Shown: positions 25,508-33,532 of the stretch, piece after piece
Layout: every line of letters starts with the position of its first letter
How positions within the stretch are numbered: the first letter of the stretch is position 1
Source: Microcaldota archaeon
GTDB lineage: Archaea > Micrarchaeota > Micrarchaeia > Anstonellales > Bilamarchaeaceae
NCBI GenBank assembly: GCA_018812715.1
Contig: JAHJCT010000026.1
Span: 1 to 50,296 of the forward strand
Reading direction: 5' to 3'
DNA length: 50,296 nt
Translations under genes and position numbers: made by a program
Notes under the pieces: generated by a model
The model's database searches: none
What the model was told of the DNA's origin: nothing
What the model saw: only the letters and a program-made list of their open reading frames with translations

Positions 25508-26737
25508 ATGAAGCTTACACCAAAAGGAATGAGAGATATTGATCCAGAAGTAATGATAATTAGGGAAGATGTGATCAATAGTATCAAAGATATTTTCTGC
25601 ACTTATGGTTACAGACCTTTGGAAACTCCTGCAATGGAATATTTGGATACATTAAGAGCAAAAGCTGGAGAAGAAGTTGATAAGCAGATATTTGTCATAG
25701 ATGGGGGCGAGTATGGCCTTAGATTTGATCTTACCGTTCCTCTTGCCAGATATGCTTCCAGTACTGATGCCCCAAAGCCTTTCAAAAGATATCAGATAGA
25801 GCGTGTATGGCGCAAAGAAGAACCGCAGCGAGGCAGATTTAGGGAATTCTGGCAGGCAGATGTTGATGTAATCGGAACTTCTTCTATGCGTGCAGAAGCC
25901 GAAATTCTTTCTTTAGCAAGAGAGGTTTGCTTCAAATTTGGCTTTAACAAACCGAGGATCATTATCAACAACCGCAAAATTCTTGATGCCATTGCTGATA
26001 AAATCGGCGTTTCAGAAAAAAGAGATGAAATATTTAGGGCACTTGATAAATTAGATAAGATTGGAGAGAAAGAAGTTGCAAAACTTCTCAAAGATTTGGT
26101 TGGTGCAAAAGCTAATGAACTTATAAAAATTGTAAAATCTGGAAAAAGCAATAAAGAAAGACTCTCAATTGCAGTGAAATACTCTCCAGAAGGTGCAAAA
26201 GAACTTGAAGAAATCGTATCTCTTTGTAATTTTGATATTGAAATAGACTTGTTCCTTGTTCGCGGCCTTGGCTATTACACTGGCCCTGTTTTTGAGGTAA
26301 AACTCAGCGAAGATATTGGGTCTGTTGCCGGTGGAGGGCGCTATGATCGGCTTTTGGCTGTCTACGGGCAAGATCTTCCAGCAGTGGGAATTTCATTTGG
26401 CATAGAGCGTTTAATCACTCTTATGCTTGAAAAGGAAAAAGCTGCTAGGAAAACCAGAACAACCGTGTTTGTTGCTGCAGTAAAACCTGATTTTTATCCT
26501 AATGCAAATGAGCTTGCTTCAAAACTTCGAAAAAAAGGCATTTCATGTGAAACAGATCTCAATGAAAGAAATCTGAAAAAACAATTTGATTATACAAATG
26601 CGCTTTCTATCCCTTACATGATAGTGCTGGGAGAACGTGAAATAGAAAGCAGTACATATACTATAAGAGATATGTCAACTGGCAAAGAGAAAAAACTTTC
26701 TTTTAATGATCTTGTAAAGGAAATTAAAGGTAGATAA
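25508..26737 (+). CDS. hisS: Histidyl-tRNA synthetase
   Basis: Class II synthetase that charges tRNA-His. Motif 1 is near YGYRPLETPAME, motif 2 is FKRYQIERVWRKEEPQRGRF, and the HisRS signatures RGLGYYTGPVFEV and AGGGRYDRLL are present. The C-terminal anticodon-binding domain starts near TTVFVAAVKP, which distinguishes it from HisZ paralogues that lack it. At 409 residues it is complete. Its place inside the histidine operon, 4 bp after hisIE, links synthesis of the amino acid with its use and could allow coordinated control. Confidence 0.94.
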   Translation: MKLTPKGMRDIDPEVMIIREDVINSIKDIFCTYGYRPLETPAMEYLDTLRAKAGEEVDKQIFVIDGGEYGLRFDLTVPLARYASSTDAPKPFKRYQIERVWRKEEPQRGRFREFWQADVDVIGTSSMRAEAEILSLAREVCFKFGFNKPRIIINNRKILDAIADKIGVSEKRDEIFRALDKLDKIGEKEVAKLLKDLVGAKANELIKIVKSGKSNKERLSIAVKYSPEGAKELEEIVSLCNFDIEIDLFLVRGLGYYTGPVFEVKLSEDIGSVAGGGRYDRLLAVYGQDLPAVGISFGIERLITLMLEKEKAARKTRTTVFVAAVKPDFYPNANELASKLRKKGISCETDLNERNLKKQFDYTNALSIPYMIVLGEREIESSTYTIRDMSTGKEKKLSFNDLVKEIKGR

Positions 26738-26738
26738 G

Positions 26739-27239
26739 TTGGACATTCCTATTATTTATCTCAAAGATAAACAAGTTTTCCGCAAAGAAGCGCATATCCT
26801 AAAACTATTGGGCAAGCCAATTGATGTTGTGAAGAAACTCCATGCTGACGGTTACAAACTTGTTCATATTGTTGATATGGATGCTCTAAGTGGGTCTTCA
26901 ACAAATCTTGATGTATATGACGCCCTTACTTATTTCATAAATATCCAAGTCGAATGTGCACCAAAAATAGACCTTATACATAAACTTCTTTCCTACCGCT
27001 GCCGCGTAGTTCTTGTCCCATCAGAACTCGATCTTTCTGAAATAAAAGAAAAAAACCTATTAGTTGCAAAGATTTCAAAAAATGGAGAATACCATCTGGA
27101 TGATTTTCATGATGTAATTCTAGAAGAAGCTGATGACGCATCCATAAAGAAATTCAAAGCTAAAGGAAAAAGAGTTATTGTTTTTGATGATTACAAGGGC
27201 ACTCAACTCGTTTTTGGCATATTAACATATAGTATTTAA
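26739..27239 (+). CDS. HisA/HisF-like half-barrel protein
   Basis: A 166-residue protein that resembles the N-terminal half and part of the second half of HisA. The segment GYKLVHIVDMDALSGSSTN aligns with [19 protein letters not shown] of the neighbouring HisA. The opening IIYLKDKQVFRK matches [12 protein letters not shown], but the catalytic Asp is replaced by Tyr. The glycine-rich phosphate loops are missing. It is therefore probably not an isomerase. It starts at TTG 26739, one base after the hisS stop, and closes the his operon. It may be a decayed duplicate, or a regulatory or scaffold subunit. Confidence 0.7.
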   Translation: MDIPIIYLKDKQVFRKEAHILKLLGKPIDVVKKLHADGYKLVHIVDMDALSGSSTNLDVYDALTYFINIQVECAPKIDLIHKLLSYRCRVVLVPSELDLSEIKEKNLLVAKISKNGEYHLDDFHDVILEEADDASIKKFKAKGKRVIVFDDYKGTQLVFGILTYSI

Positions 27240-27242
27240 ATA
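27234..27242 (+). promoter_or_regulatory. TATA-like box before the HEIGH protein gene
   Basis: ATTTAAATA is centred 28 bp before the ATG at 27266, predicting a leaderless mRNA and an end of the his operon unit here. The box overlaps the stop codon of the HisA-like gene. Confidence 0.5.
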
Positions 27243-27265
27243 CTTCTAACCACTATTTATAACAA

Positions 27266-28138
27266 ATGACTACATTTAGAAAGCTACCAAAAGAGGTTAG
27301 TTGTCTAACTAGAGATTGGTTTCCAAAAGGAACAGATCCACTAGTGGAATCCAACATTCGCTTTGGTTCAAGGGTTGTTAACTTCGGGGTTGTACACCGC
27401 CTTTTCTTCTTTCGTAGTGGTCGTGCTGGTACTATCCAATTCTTTGATATTGATAAAACGCCTGCTCTAGAGATTGAACGGATTTCGAAAATGGAATATG
27501 TTCCTCCTGGTGCATGTAAGGAAAAGTCTGAGCAAGCAATGTTGTTTTTAAGAGAGTTTTTAGAAACAAAAGGCGTTGAGCTAACTGTTTCTTATCATAA
27601 TTCTTTTCCTTTTATTTCTGATGCCTCTAATTTTCTTCATCATGAAATCTTCTATCTAGCTGCTGATATCATTAATTTGCTCCCTAACTCCCATCTTGGT
27701 CATTCCCATTTCATTGAACTAAAATTAGGGGGGTGGAGCGGTTCGTTTGCATTGTGTTCAGAATACAACGATCCAACTGTTCATATTTACAATTTTGCAC
27801 TTGAAGGTCCAAGGCGCAATTTCATTGCACTTCTATTACATGAGATTGGTCACTCTATAGAGAGAATAATGGAGCCATCAGATCTTGAAAAACTTGAAGA
27901 ATTAAGAAAGAAAATACAAGTTGGTCTTGGTCTAGATTATCTTGACGGCAGAAGTGCCCGCATTGCCCGCATGCTTAGTGGTTTGAAAGAATTTGTTGCA
28001 GAGACTTATCTTGTTTATGTTGTGGCCGGAAGACACATGGATAATATAGGTAGAATTCGACCGGATCAAGGTGATCTCTGGAAAGAGATAAAAACAATAT
28101 TCAAAAAATATTTCGAAGGTATAGAATATATAAAATGA
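27266..28138 (+). CDS. Putative zinc metallopeptidase, HEIGH motif
   Basis: A 290-residue protein with the zinc-protease signature LLHEIGHSIERI near 190-201 and a downstream Glu/His-rich helix (LKEFVAETYLVY, near 246-257) that could supply the third ligand, as in gluzincins. An unusual His-rich segment, FLHHEIFYLAADI, lies near 123-135. There is no signal peptide, so it may act in the cytosol. The family is not recognised beyond the HExxH arrangement. It stands alone between the his operon and a convergent KaiC-like gene. Confidence 0.65.
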   Translation: MTTFRKLPKEVSCLTRDWFPKGTDPLVESNIRFGSRVVNFGVVHRLFFFRSGRAGTIQFFDIDKTPALEIERISKMEYVPPGACKEKSEQAMLFLREFLETKGVELTVSYHNSFPFISDASNFLHHEIFYLAADIINLLPNSHLGHSHFIELKLGGWSGSFALCSEYNDPTVHIYNFALEGPRRNFIALLLHEIGHSIERIMEPSDLEKLEELRKKIQVGLGLDYLDGRSARIARMLSGLKEFVAETYLVYVVAGRHMDNIGRIRPDQGDLWKEIKTIFKKYFEGIEYIK

Positions 28139-28951
28139 TTATTTCGATTTTCTGACTATCCTTCTTACGCCCAATGTCTTTTTTACTGTGGCTGGTTTTT
28201 TGGTTGCAACAATTGTTTTTTGCTTCTTTATAACAGGTTCGGGGGCACTCGTTTCACCAGTCAATATCTTGAAACCATCCTTATCTATTGCAGCCGGATA
28301 TGCTTTGTTAGAATGGCGAATACCCTTCATCTTTATTACTTCTACAGCACGTCTTCTTTCTTGCATTGCATCGTCATAATGGAAATAGATGTTCACCCAA
28401 CCATCTGTAAAACTTTCAATACCATAAGCAGTGCTAGGAAGACTTCCTATATTTTTTGAGTGCGTATCCTCTGCAATCATCAATGTTGTCGTTCCCCATT
28501 TTCTTATATTATCAATTAATTTGAGAAATCCTTTTTTCCTTTCATCCTGATCAGGGAAAAATAATGCGATAGGCATCATTGAATCCACAACAACACGCTT
28601 CACATTTGTGCTTGTTATTATCTCTTGTATTGCACCATATTGCGTAAGTATCTGATCAACTTCATAAATAGGGTAATCCAGGAATAATAATTTGTTCAGT
28701 TTTTCAGCTTCTTCTAAATCCCAATTATAGCCACTCATATGGAAAATGAAATCTTGTTTGCTTTCTTCAATTGATATATACAATCCAGGTTCATTATCCA
28801 CCATTGCCCCATTATACAGATATTGTAATGCAAAGGTGCTTCTTCCTGAACCAGTTCGTCCACTGAGTGTTATTATTGAACCTTCAAGAAACCCTCCCCC
28901 AAGAATATTATCAAGTCCTGGTATTCCAGTCTTAACAAGTTTTCTTTCCAT
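28139..28951 (-). CDS. KaiC-like RecA-fold ATPase with altered P-loop
   Basis: A single KaiC domain: TGIPGLDNILGGGFLEGS opens the fold, YISIEESKQDF supplies the catalytic Glu pair, and VKRVVVDSMMPI is the Walker B. The P-loop reads GRTGSGRST at 31-39, with Arg37 in place of the invariant Lys, so normal ATP hydrolysis is uncertain. The C-terminal 50 residues are a Lys/Pro/Val-rich tail (KKQKTIVATKKPATVKK) that may bind a partner or nucleic acid. Archaeal KaiC-like proteins commonly act in signalling. It overlaps the upstream partner gene by one base (TAATG). Confidence 0.87.
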   Translation of the reverse strand: MERKLVKTGIPGLDNILGGGFLEGSIITLSGRTGSGRSTFALQYLYNGAMVDNEPGLYISIEESKQDFIFHMSGYNWDLEEAEKLNKLLFLDYPIYEVDQILTQYGAIQEIITSTNVKRVVVDSMMPIALFFPDQDERKKGFLKLIDNIRKWGTTTLMIAEDTHSKNIGSLPSTAYGIESFTDGWVNIYFHYDDAMQERRRAVEVIKMKGIRHSNKAYPAAIDKDGFKILTGETSAPEPVIKKQKTIVATKKPATVKKTLGVRRIVRKSK

Positions 28952-29445
28952 TATTTTTCACCTTCTTTGAGTATTCTTTTCCCCATTTCAGCTCTTTTCT
29001 TTAGTGTTTCTTCTATTACAGCTATTTCACCAGGCTTTGCAAGTTTAGTTAATATATATTTTTTGTATTCTGCTGTAGTTGCGGCCATAAGACCAAGGAG
29101 ATCATGGGCCTCGCTGAGTTGAAGTTTTATTTCATCCGGTCTTGTAATCTCTACAGAGAAAGGACTGTGGGCCATACATAAATTCGCCAATGTTCCAAAA
29201 TCCTTTGTCAATACCTTTAATTGTATGGAACTAGACCAGTTTTTGTTTTCTTCGCCACCCACTGGTTTATCTATCTCACCTAAGGCAAATACTACCCCAG
29301 GTTTTTGTATTACACTATTAACGAATCCTGTTCCAAGCTCTTTGACTAATTCAGGTGTTTTGGCATGTATGTCAAAGTAAAGCATTGCCAATACTCCACC
29401 ATTTTCAATGGTCTTTCTTGTAAGCTTTTCAACGTCGTCGCTCAT
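28951..29445 (-). CDS. Partner protein of the KaiC-like gene, unknown
   Basis: A 164-residue cytosolic protein of unrecognised family. Residues 15-100 (NGGVLAMLYFDIHAKTPELV, then VVFALGEIDKPV and SSSIQLKVLTKDFGTLANLC) look like an alpha/beta or ferredoxin-like fold. The end is a charged helix (ETLKKRAEMGKRILKEGEK). It overlaps the KaiC-like gene by one base (TAATG), so the two products are probably made in fixed ratio and may interact. The ATG is 27 bp from a TATA box shared with the opposite gene. Confidence 0.65.
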   Translation of the reverse strand: MSDDVEKLTRKTIENGGVLAMLYFDIHAKTPELVKELGTGFVNSVIQKPGVVFALGEIDKPVGGEENKNWSSSIQLKVLTKDFGTLANLCMAHSPFSVEITRPDEIKLQLSEAHDLLGLMAATTAEYKKYILTKLAKPGEIAVIEETLKKRAEMGKRILKEGEK

Positions 29446-29465
29446 GATCTTATCTTATTTAGCTT

Positions 29466-29478
29466 ATATTTATAAAAT
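29466..29478. promoter_or_regulatory. Symmetric TATA box between divergent leaderless genes
   Basis: TATATTTATAAAA contains the palindromic core TTTATAAA. Its centre lies about 27 bp from both divergent ATGs, at 29445 (minus) and 29499 (plus), so one box could serve two leaderless transcripts. Confidence 0.55.
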
Positions 29479-29498
29479 GGGGCAATCTACAAAATAAC

Positions 29499-30431
29499 AT
29501 GTCAAGAAACACAATATTCTTCGGAATTATCTTGGCGTTCTTTTTATTTGGCTGTATCTATTTCCAGCCAGAACCAGCACACCAATACCTATGTTCTGAT
29601 GGACTTACTGTGGTCAGTGATTTGAATGACTGTCCATACGTTGATGCAGAACTTAAAGAATGTGAAGACGCCTCCAGCACTGCTTCATACGGGGCGAGTG
29701 AGGCAGACGTCTGTTATTACGAGCTAGCTATGGATAGGGAAAATGCATCTCTATGTAAAAAGATCAGAAACACCGATGATTGGTATGATCCTACAGCTGC
29801 CAAATGTGCTGCTGAAATAGCAATGTATACTGATGACGTAACTGTATGTGAAGAACTATCTTTCCTCTCAAAATATGACTGTTATTTCGAACTTGCAGTG
29901 CAAAGCGAAGACTATACAATTTGTGGTCAGATTACCTCTAGCAATAAGAGAGATGAATGCTATGCCGATCTAGCAGATGAACTATATGACTATACAATCT
30001 GCTCATACATAAGCTCCAGCTCAACAAAAGACGATTGCCTCTATGACTATGTTTCATGGAATAGCTATTACATAGATGATTGGAGCATTTGCGATTTGTT
30101 CTCTACTTCAGCTGACTGGGAGCAAGATTATTGTTATCAAAAAGCAGCAGAACGCACTGGTCAGCTTTCCTATTGCGACAAAATTACATCTAGCAGTGGG
30201 GGCGGTTATTACTATAGTTATTACACAAAACCAGACTGTTATGGAAAAGTAGCTAAGGGCAAAAGGCAACCATCAATCTGCGAACAGCTTACGGATAGCG
30301 ATGACAAGGATGATTGTTATTATGAATATGCAACCTCCTATCCATACGATGTAAGTACCTGTAATAACATAGTGGATACATATACCAAAGAGGATTGTAT
30401 CGACTATGCAAACTATAGTTACTACTATTAA
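29499..30431 (+). CDS. Cys-repeat lipoprotein
   Basis: A signal peptide with lipobox FLFGC (Cys19) leads into about eight repeats of roughly 25-35 residues. Each repeat has the form C..I/L...xxxxDxCYxxxA, for example SICDLFSTS..DYCYQKAAE and SICEQLTDSDDKDDCYYEYA. Cys residues occur in evenly spaced pairs, so each repeat could be a small disulphide-bonded helical hairpin. Tyr, Asp and Ser are very abundant. The protein is likely anchored on the outer face of the membrane. The family is not recognised and the function is unknown. Confidence 0.8.
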   Translation: MSRNTIFFGIILAFFLFGCIYFQPEPAHQYLCSDGLTVVSDLNDCPYVDAELKECEDASSTASYGASEADVCYYELAMDRENASLCKKIRNTDDWYDPTAAKCAAEIAMYTDDVTVCEELSFLSKYDCYFELAVQSEDYTICGQITSSNKRDECYADLADELYDYTICSYISSSSTKDDCLYDYVSWNSYYIDDWSICDLFSTSADWEQDYCYQKAAERTGQLSYCDKITSSSGGGYYYSYYTKPDCYGKVAKGKRQPSICEQLTDSDDKDDCYYEYATSYPYDVSTCNNIVDTYTKEDCIDYANYSYYY

Positions 30432-30493
30432 TTTTTTTTCTTTTCATATATTTTTTAAAGTGTTGCAAGCGTTCTATATTCGGTGTTCTATTT

Positions 30494-31306
30494 ATGGAAA
30501 GATCAAATAAAAGAGCTCGATTCCTAAGAAAATCAAAAGAATCCGTTAAAGAGGCCATGAGAAGCAGGGATATGCTTCTTGCTGGGGTTACTAAAGCTAT
30601 TGAAACCCTTGATAAAACTATCAATCTCTTAGAAGAGCAACTAGAAGAATGGTACTCCATCTATTTCCCCGAGTTGAAATCAACCGATAAAATAAAATTT
30701 GCCAGGCTTGTAACCATTCTTGATCTTGATGATATAGATGAAAAAGAACTTTCATCTCTTGTTGGTGAGAAAAAAGCCAGTGAGATCAGTGCCGTAGCCA
30801 AGAATAGTCTTGGAGCAAAATTATCGGCTAATGATCTTGCTCAGTGTATTGCCTTAGCAAAATCTATCGTTTCTTTGGATAAACAGAGGAGTCAATATGA
30901 AGAGTATCAAAAGAAACTTGCTGAAGAACTTTGCCCTAATGTTTCAGAAGTTGCTGGCCCCGAAATCGCAGCCAAACTTGTTGCCCATGTTGGTTCTCTT
31001 TACAAGCTTGCACTTCTTCCTGCCAGTGCCATACAAGTAATTGGAGCTGAAAAGGCGCTTTTCAAACATTTAAAAAACAGAAAAATTCCGCCCCCCAAGC
31101 ATGGCATAATTTTTCAGCACGTTCGTATTTCTACTTCACCTAAAAAAGTAAGAGGTAAAATAGCGCGTGCGTTAGCAAACAAAATCACCATCGCAACGAA
31201 AGCAGATGCCTTTAGCAAGAGGCGCATCTCAGCACAAATCAAAAAAGATTTCGATGAACGCTATAACGAAATAATGGCCCAATACGAAAAAGAGAAGAAA
31301 AAGTGA
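30494..31306 (+). CDS. nop5: Nop5, C/D-box RNP core protein lacking N-terminal domain
   Basis: Core scaffold of archaeal C/D guide RNPs, binding L7Ae-RNA and fibrillarin for 2'-O-methylation. The Nop domain is intact (about 140-245): GPEIAAKLVAHVGSLYKLA, the GAEKALFKHL signature and PPKHGIIFQH, ending with a basic tail. A coiled coil precedes it. At 270 residues it is much shorter than the roughly 400-residue archaeal norm; the N-terminal domain that binds fibrillarin is absent. The region before the ATG contains a TATA-like box, so no missing upstream exon is likely. No fibrillarin gene is adjacent. Confidence 0.9.
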   Translation: MERSNKRARFLRKSKESVKEAMRSRDMLLAGVTKAIETLDKTINLLEEQLEEWYSIYFPELKSTDKIKFARLVTILDLDDIDEKELSSLVGEKKASEISAVAKNSLGAKLSANDLAQCIALAKSIVSLDKQRSQYEEYQKKLAEELCPNVSEVAGPEIAAKLVAHVGSLYKLALLPASAIQVIGAEKALFKHLKNRKIPPPKHGIIFQHVRISTSPKKVRGKIARALANKITIATKADAFSKRRISAQIKKDFDERYNEIMAQYEKEKKK

Positions 31307-31359
31307 GTAGAAACAAAGATATAAAAGTAGAATTCATTCCATTCTAGTGGGGATTTACG

Positions 31360-31743
31360 ATGTTAAACGTACGCCTGGCACAACCTTGTGAACACGATGA
31401 TGCAAAAGATTTTATCCAAAGTATCTTTCCAGATGCTTCCGTGTTCATAAGTGATGAAGATACGTTGCTTTTAGCAGAATTTCAGGGAGAAAAAGTAGGT
31501 TTTGCACATTTGATTGATGGTGGCGAACGTTTTATTCTTCAAGGTTTTGGTGTTGACAAATCTATGCGTGGCAGAGGGGTTGGCACAATGCTTATGGAGC
31601 ATTTGTTAGATATTGTTGATGATAAGCCATTATTCCTAAAAGTAAAGGTTATGAATCCTGCTGTAGATCTTTATGCTCGCTATGGTTTTTTCCTTAAGAA
31701 ATTTGGTCAAATCAATGTGCTTGTAAAGAAACCAAACAATTGA
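31360..31743 (+). CDS. GNAT-family N-acetyltransferase
   Basis: A small (127-residue) acetyl-CoA-dependent acetyltransferase. The acetyl-CoA loop is FGVDKSMRGRGVGTMLMEHL (Q/RxxGxG/A-like), and the C-terminal NPAVDLYARYGFFLKK is the typical final helix and strand. The substrate cannot be deduced; in archaea such enzymes often modify protein N-termini or small molecules. ATATAAAA at about 31319 is a likely TATA box. The gene precedes the stem-loop and tRNA-Pro. Confidence 0.9.
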   Translation: MLNVRLAQPCEHDDAKDFIQSIFPDASVFISDEDTLLLAEFQGEKVGFAHLIDGGERFILQGFGVDKSMRGRGVGTMLMEHLLDIVDDKPLFLKVKVMNPAVDLYARYGFFLKKFGQINVLVKKPNN

Positions 31744-31765
31744 AAATTTAGAATTAACTTTTTGA

Positions 31766-31823
31766 GAAAACCTTAGGAAGTTTGATAAAACTTTACCATT
31801 TGTTTTATCTAAGGAAAGTTTTC
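31766..31823 (+). other. Stem-loop abutting the 5' end of tRNA-Pro
   Basis: Inverted segments GAAAAC/GTTTTC, CTTAG/CTAAG and ATAAAAC/GTTTTAT fold into one long bulged hairpin whose last base directly precedes G1 of tRNA-Pro. It may be a leader structure recognised in 5' processing, or a relative of the hairpin elements in other tRNA genes here. Confidence 0.5.
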
Positions 31824-31896
31824 GGGGGAATGGGCCAACCTGGTATGCTGTCAGCTTTGGGAGCTGATGATCTGAGTTCAAATCTCAGTTCCCCCA
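31824..31896 (+). tRNA. tRNA-Pro (TGG), intronless
   Basis: Acceptor stem GGGGGAA/TTCCCCC with discriminator A. Anticodon stem TCAGC/GCTGA encloses TTTGGGA, giving TGG. The T-arm is CTGAG TTCAAAT CTCAG. It is 73 nt, without insertions, and no CCA is encoded. Confidence 0.93.
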
Positions 31897-31911
31897 TTTT
31901 TTGGTGGTTCA

Positions 31912-32304
31912 ATGGACAAAAATATACCGATATATCTGGCACTTGGTTTTACCCATATTATATTCTTATTTCTTGTATTTATCATTCCTGGGATGGTTGG
32001 TACTGCTATACCATTCTCTTTCAATGCATTTATTGAACCGTTTTTTGGTGACAAAGGACTTATCTATTCTCTTTTTGTAGTTCTTTTAATTATGGACATG
32101 TCGTGGTTTCACTTTAATCTGCTTCCTAAGGCCTTAGAAATAAAGGATCCAAAAGCATATCCAATGGTTCTCAGTGTTCCTTCTATTTTTGGAATTTTTG
32201 GTCTAGTGATTACTAGTGTTGAAGCAAATAGTTGGGTAGCCTTACCTTTCATATTTCTTGGATTTGCACATTATGTTTATGCTTATACAAAAATCACACA
32301 ATAA
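31912..32304 (+). CDS. Four-helix membrane protein, unknown
   Basis: A 130-residue hydrophobic protein with about four membrane-spanning segments (LALGFTHIIFLFLVFIIPG; IYSLFVVLLIMDMSWFHF; VLSVPSIFGIFGLVITSV; ALPFIFLGFAHYVYAY). There are no recognised catalytic motifs. It begins 15 bp after the tRNA-Pro gene and may be co-transcribed with it. Family not recognised. Confidence 0.65.
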   Translation: MDKNIPIYLALGFTHIIFLFLVFIIPGMVGTAIPFSFNAFIEPFFGDKGLIYSLFVVLLIMDMSWFHFNLLPKALEIKDPKAYPMVLSVPSIFGIFGLVITSVEANSWVALPFIFLGFAHYVYAYTKITQ

Positions 32305-32362
32305 GGAATTTAATGTGAAAAATCGCCAAATCATTTATTAACCTATCGTGGAAAATAACTCC

Positions 32363-33532
32363 ATGGCAACCAGTAGTAGAAAAAGGCGCGTGTTTAGATC
32401 ATCCCCTGAACCAGAACAAATACTGACGATAAAGAAAAGAAAAAATTCTAAGAAAAAGTTACAAACTTTCAAAAAATCTCCTGACAGTCATAGCTTTTCT
32501 CATCTTGCAAAAGTACTAACAAGCGGGCAACGTATTGCAATGCTTAATGCAGTTGATCGCCTAAAAGGGCGTTCACGAGTCTTAGTAGAACTTGCAGCAT
32601 TTTCCAATTTTCAGTTTGTACGATTGGCAGCCATTTCAAATTTAGCCAGTGATATCTGGGATCTTGTTGAAATTGCCAAATACTGCCAATATGCTGATAC
32701 TAGATCTGCCGCTGTTGATGAATTATCTGCTAATAATGAGGCCCTTGCTGAGGTTGCATCTTCATCATTGTTCAAAGATACTAGGATTGAAGCAGTTTCT
32801 ATCATTACTGATCCAGATTCCTTAGCGCAAGTTGCTGCATCATCTCCAAATCGTGATTCACGTACACGAGCACTTGAAATGATTTCAAAACATAACAGAG
32901 CCCTAAAGCGAGTAGCTCAAGAATCTTCTTACAAAACTGCCCGAGCAGAAGCTGTAAAAAGTCTGAAAAATGATGCAAAAGTACTATGCTCACTTTTAAC
33001 TTCAAAACATGCTGATGTAAGAAAATCTGCTGCTTCACTTCTTTCTACTTCAGTTGATAAACTTGATGATGCAACAAGCCTGACTGAGATAGCCAAAATT
33101 TCTCCCAATGAAGATGCCAGATACCTTGCAATCGGAAGGCTTTCTCAACACCCGTTCCGTTTGCGTGAAGTAGTTTATAATTCAAAATACAGGGATGCCC
33201 GCTCTACAGCATTAATGCTTCTTTCAGATATTGTTGAGGATATTGATGATCCTGAAATGCTTGCAGAAGTAGCAATTCTGTCTCCTTATGAAGATTGCCG
33301 TTCTGCAGCAATCGAAAGAATCAATGAACAAAGCTCTGCACTTTTGGCAATAGCAATAAAATCAAAATTCAAAGATGCCCGTGATCTTGCACTTGATAAA
33401 TTAAAGGGAGATGTCGAAGCCCTTAAAAGTGCATCAAAACTTTCTCGTTATAATGATACGAGGAAAAAAGCCCACGGCATTGTTTCAAGGCCAGAAGTAT
33501 TCCACAAAGAACTTAGTAAAATTCTTGGATAA
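32363..33532 (+). CDS. Helical-repeat protein, LRV/HEAT-like
   Basis: A basic disordered head (about 1-45) precedes about 14 helical repeats of roughly 21-26 residues with consensus LxEVAxxSxxxDxRxxAxxxL, for example EIAKISPNEDARYLAIGRL and EVAILSPYEDCRSAAIERI. The pattern is that of variant-leucine or HEAT-type superhelices, usually protein- or DNA-binding scaffolds. The iron-sulphur N-terminal Cys cluster of true LRV proteins is absent. The ATG at 32363 is favoured by an AT box near 32333; a GTG at 32348 would add five residues. Its last base abuts tRNA-Thr. Confidence 0.8.
   Translation: MATSSRKRRVFRSSPEPEQILTIKKRKNSKKKLQTFKKSPDSHSFSHLAKVLTSGQRIAMLNAVDRLKGRSRVLVELAAFSNFQFVRLAAISNLASDIWDLVEIAKYCQYADTRSAAVDELSANNEALAEVASSSLFKDTRIEAVSIITDPDSLAQVAASSPNRDSRTRALEMISKHNRALKRVAQESSYKTARAEAVKSLKNDAKVLCSLLTSKHADVRKSAASLLSTSVDKLDDATSLTEIAKISPNEDARYLAIGRLSQHPFRLREVVYNSKYRDARSTALMLLSDIVEDIDDPEMLAEVAILSPYEDCRSAAIERINEQSSALLAIAIKSKFKDARDLALDKLKGDVEALKSASKLSRYNDTRKKAHGIVSRPEVFHKELSKILG

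Noticed and set aside
25508-26737. HisZ regulatory subunit
   Set aside because: The C-terminal anticodon-binding domain is present and HisG is the long form, so it is HisRS.
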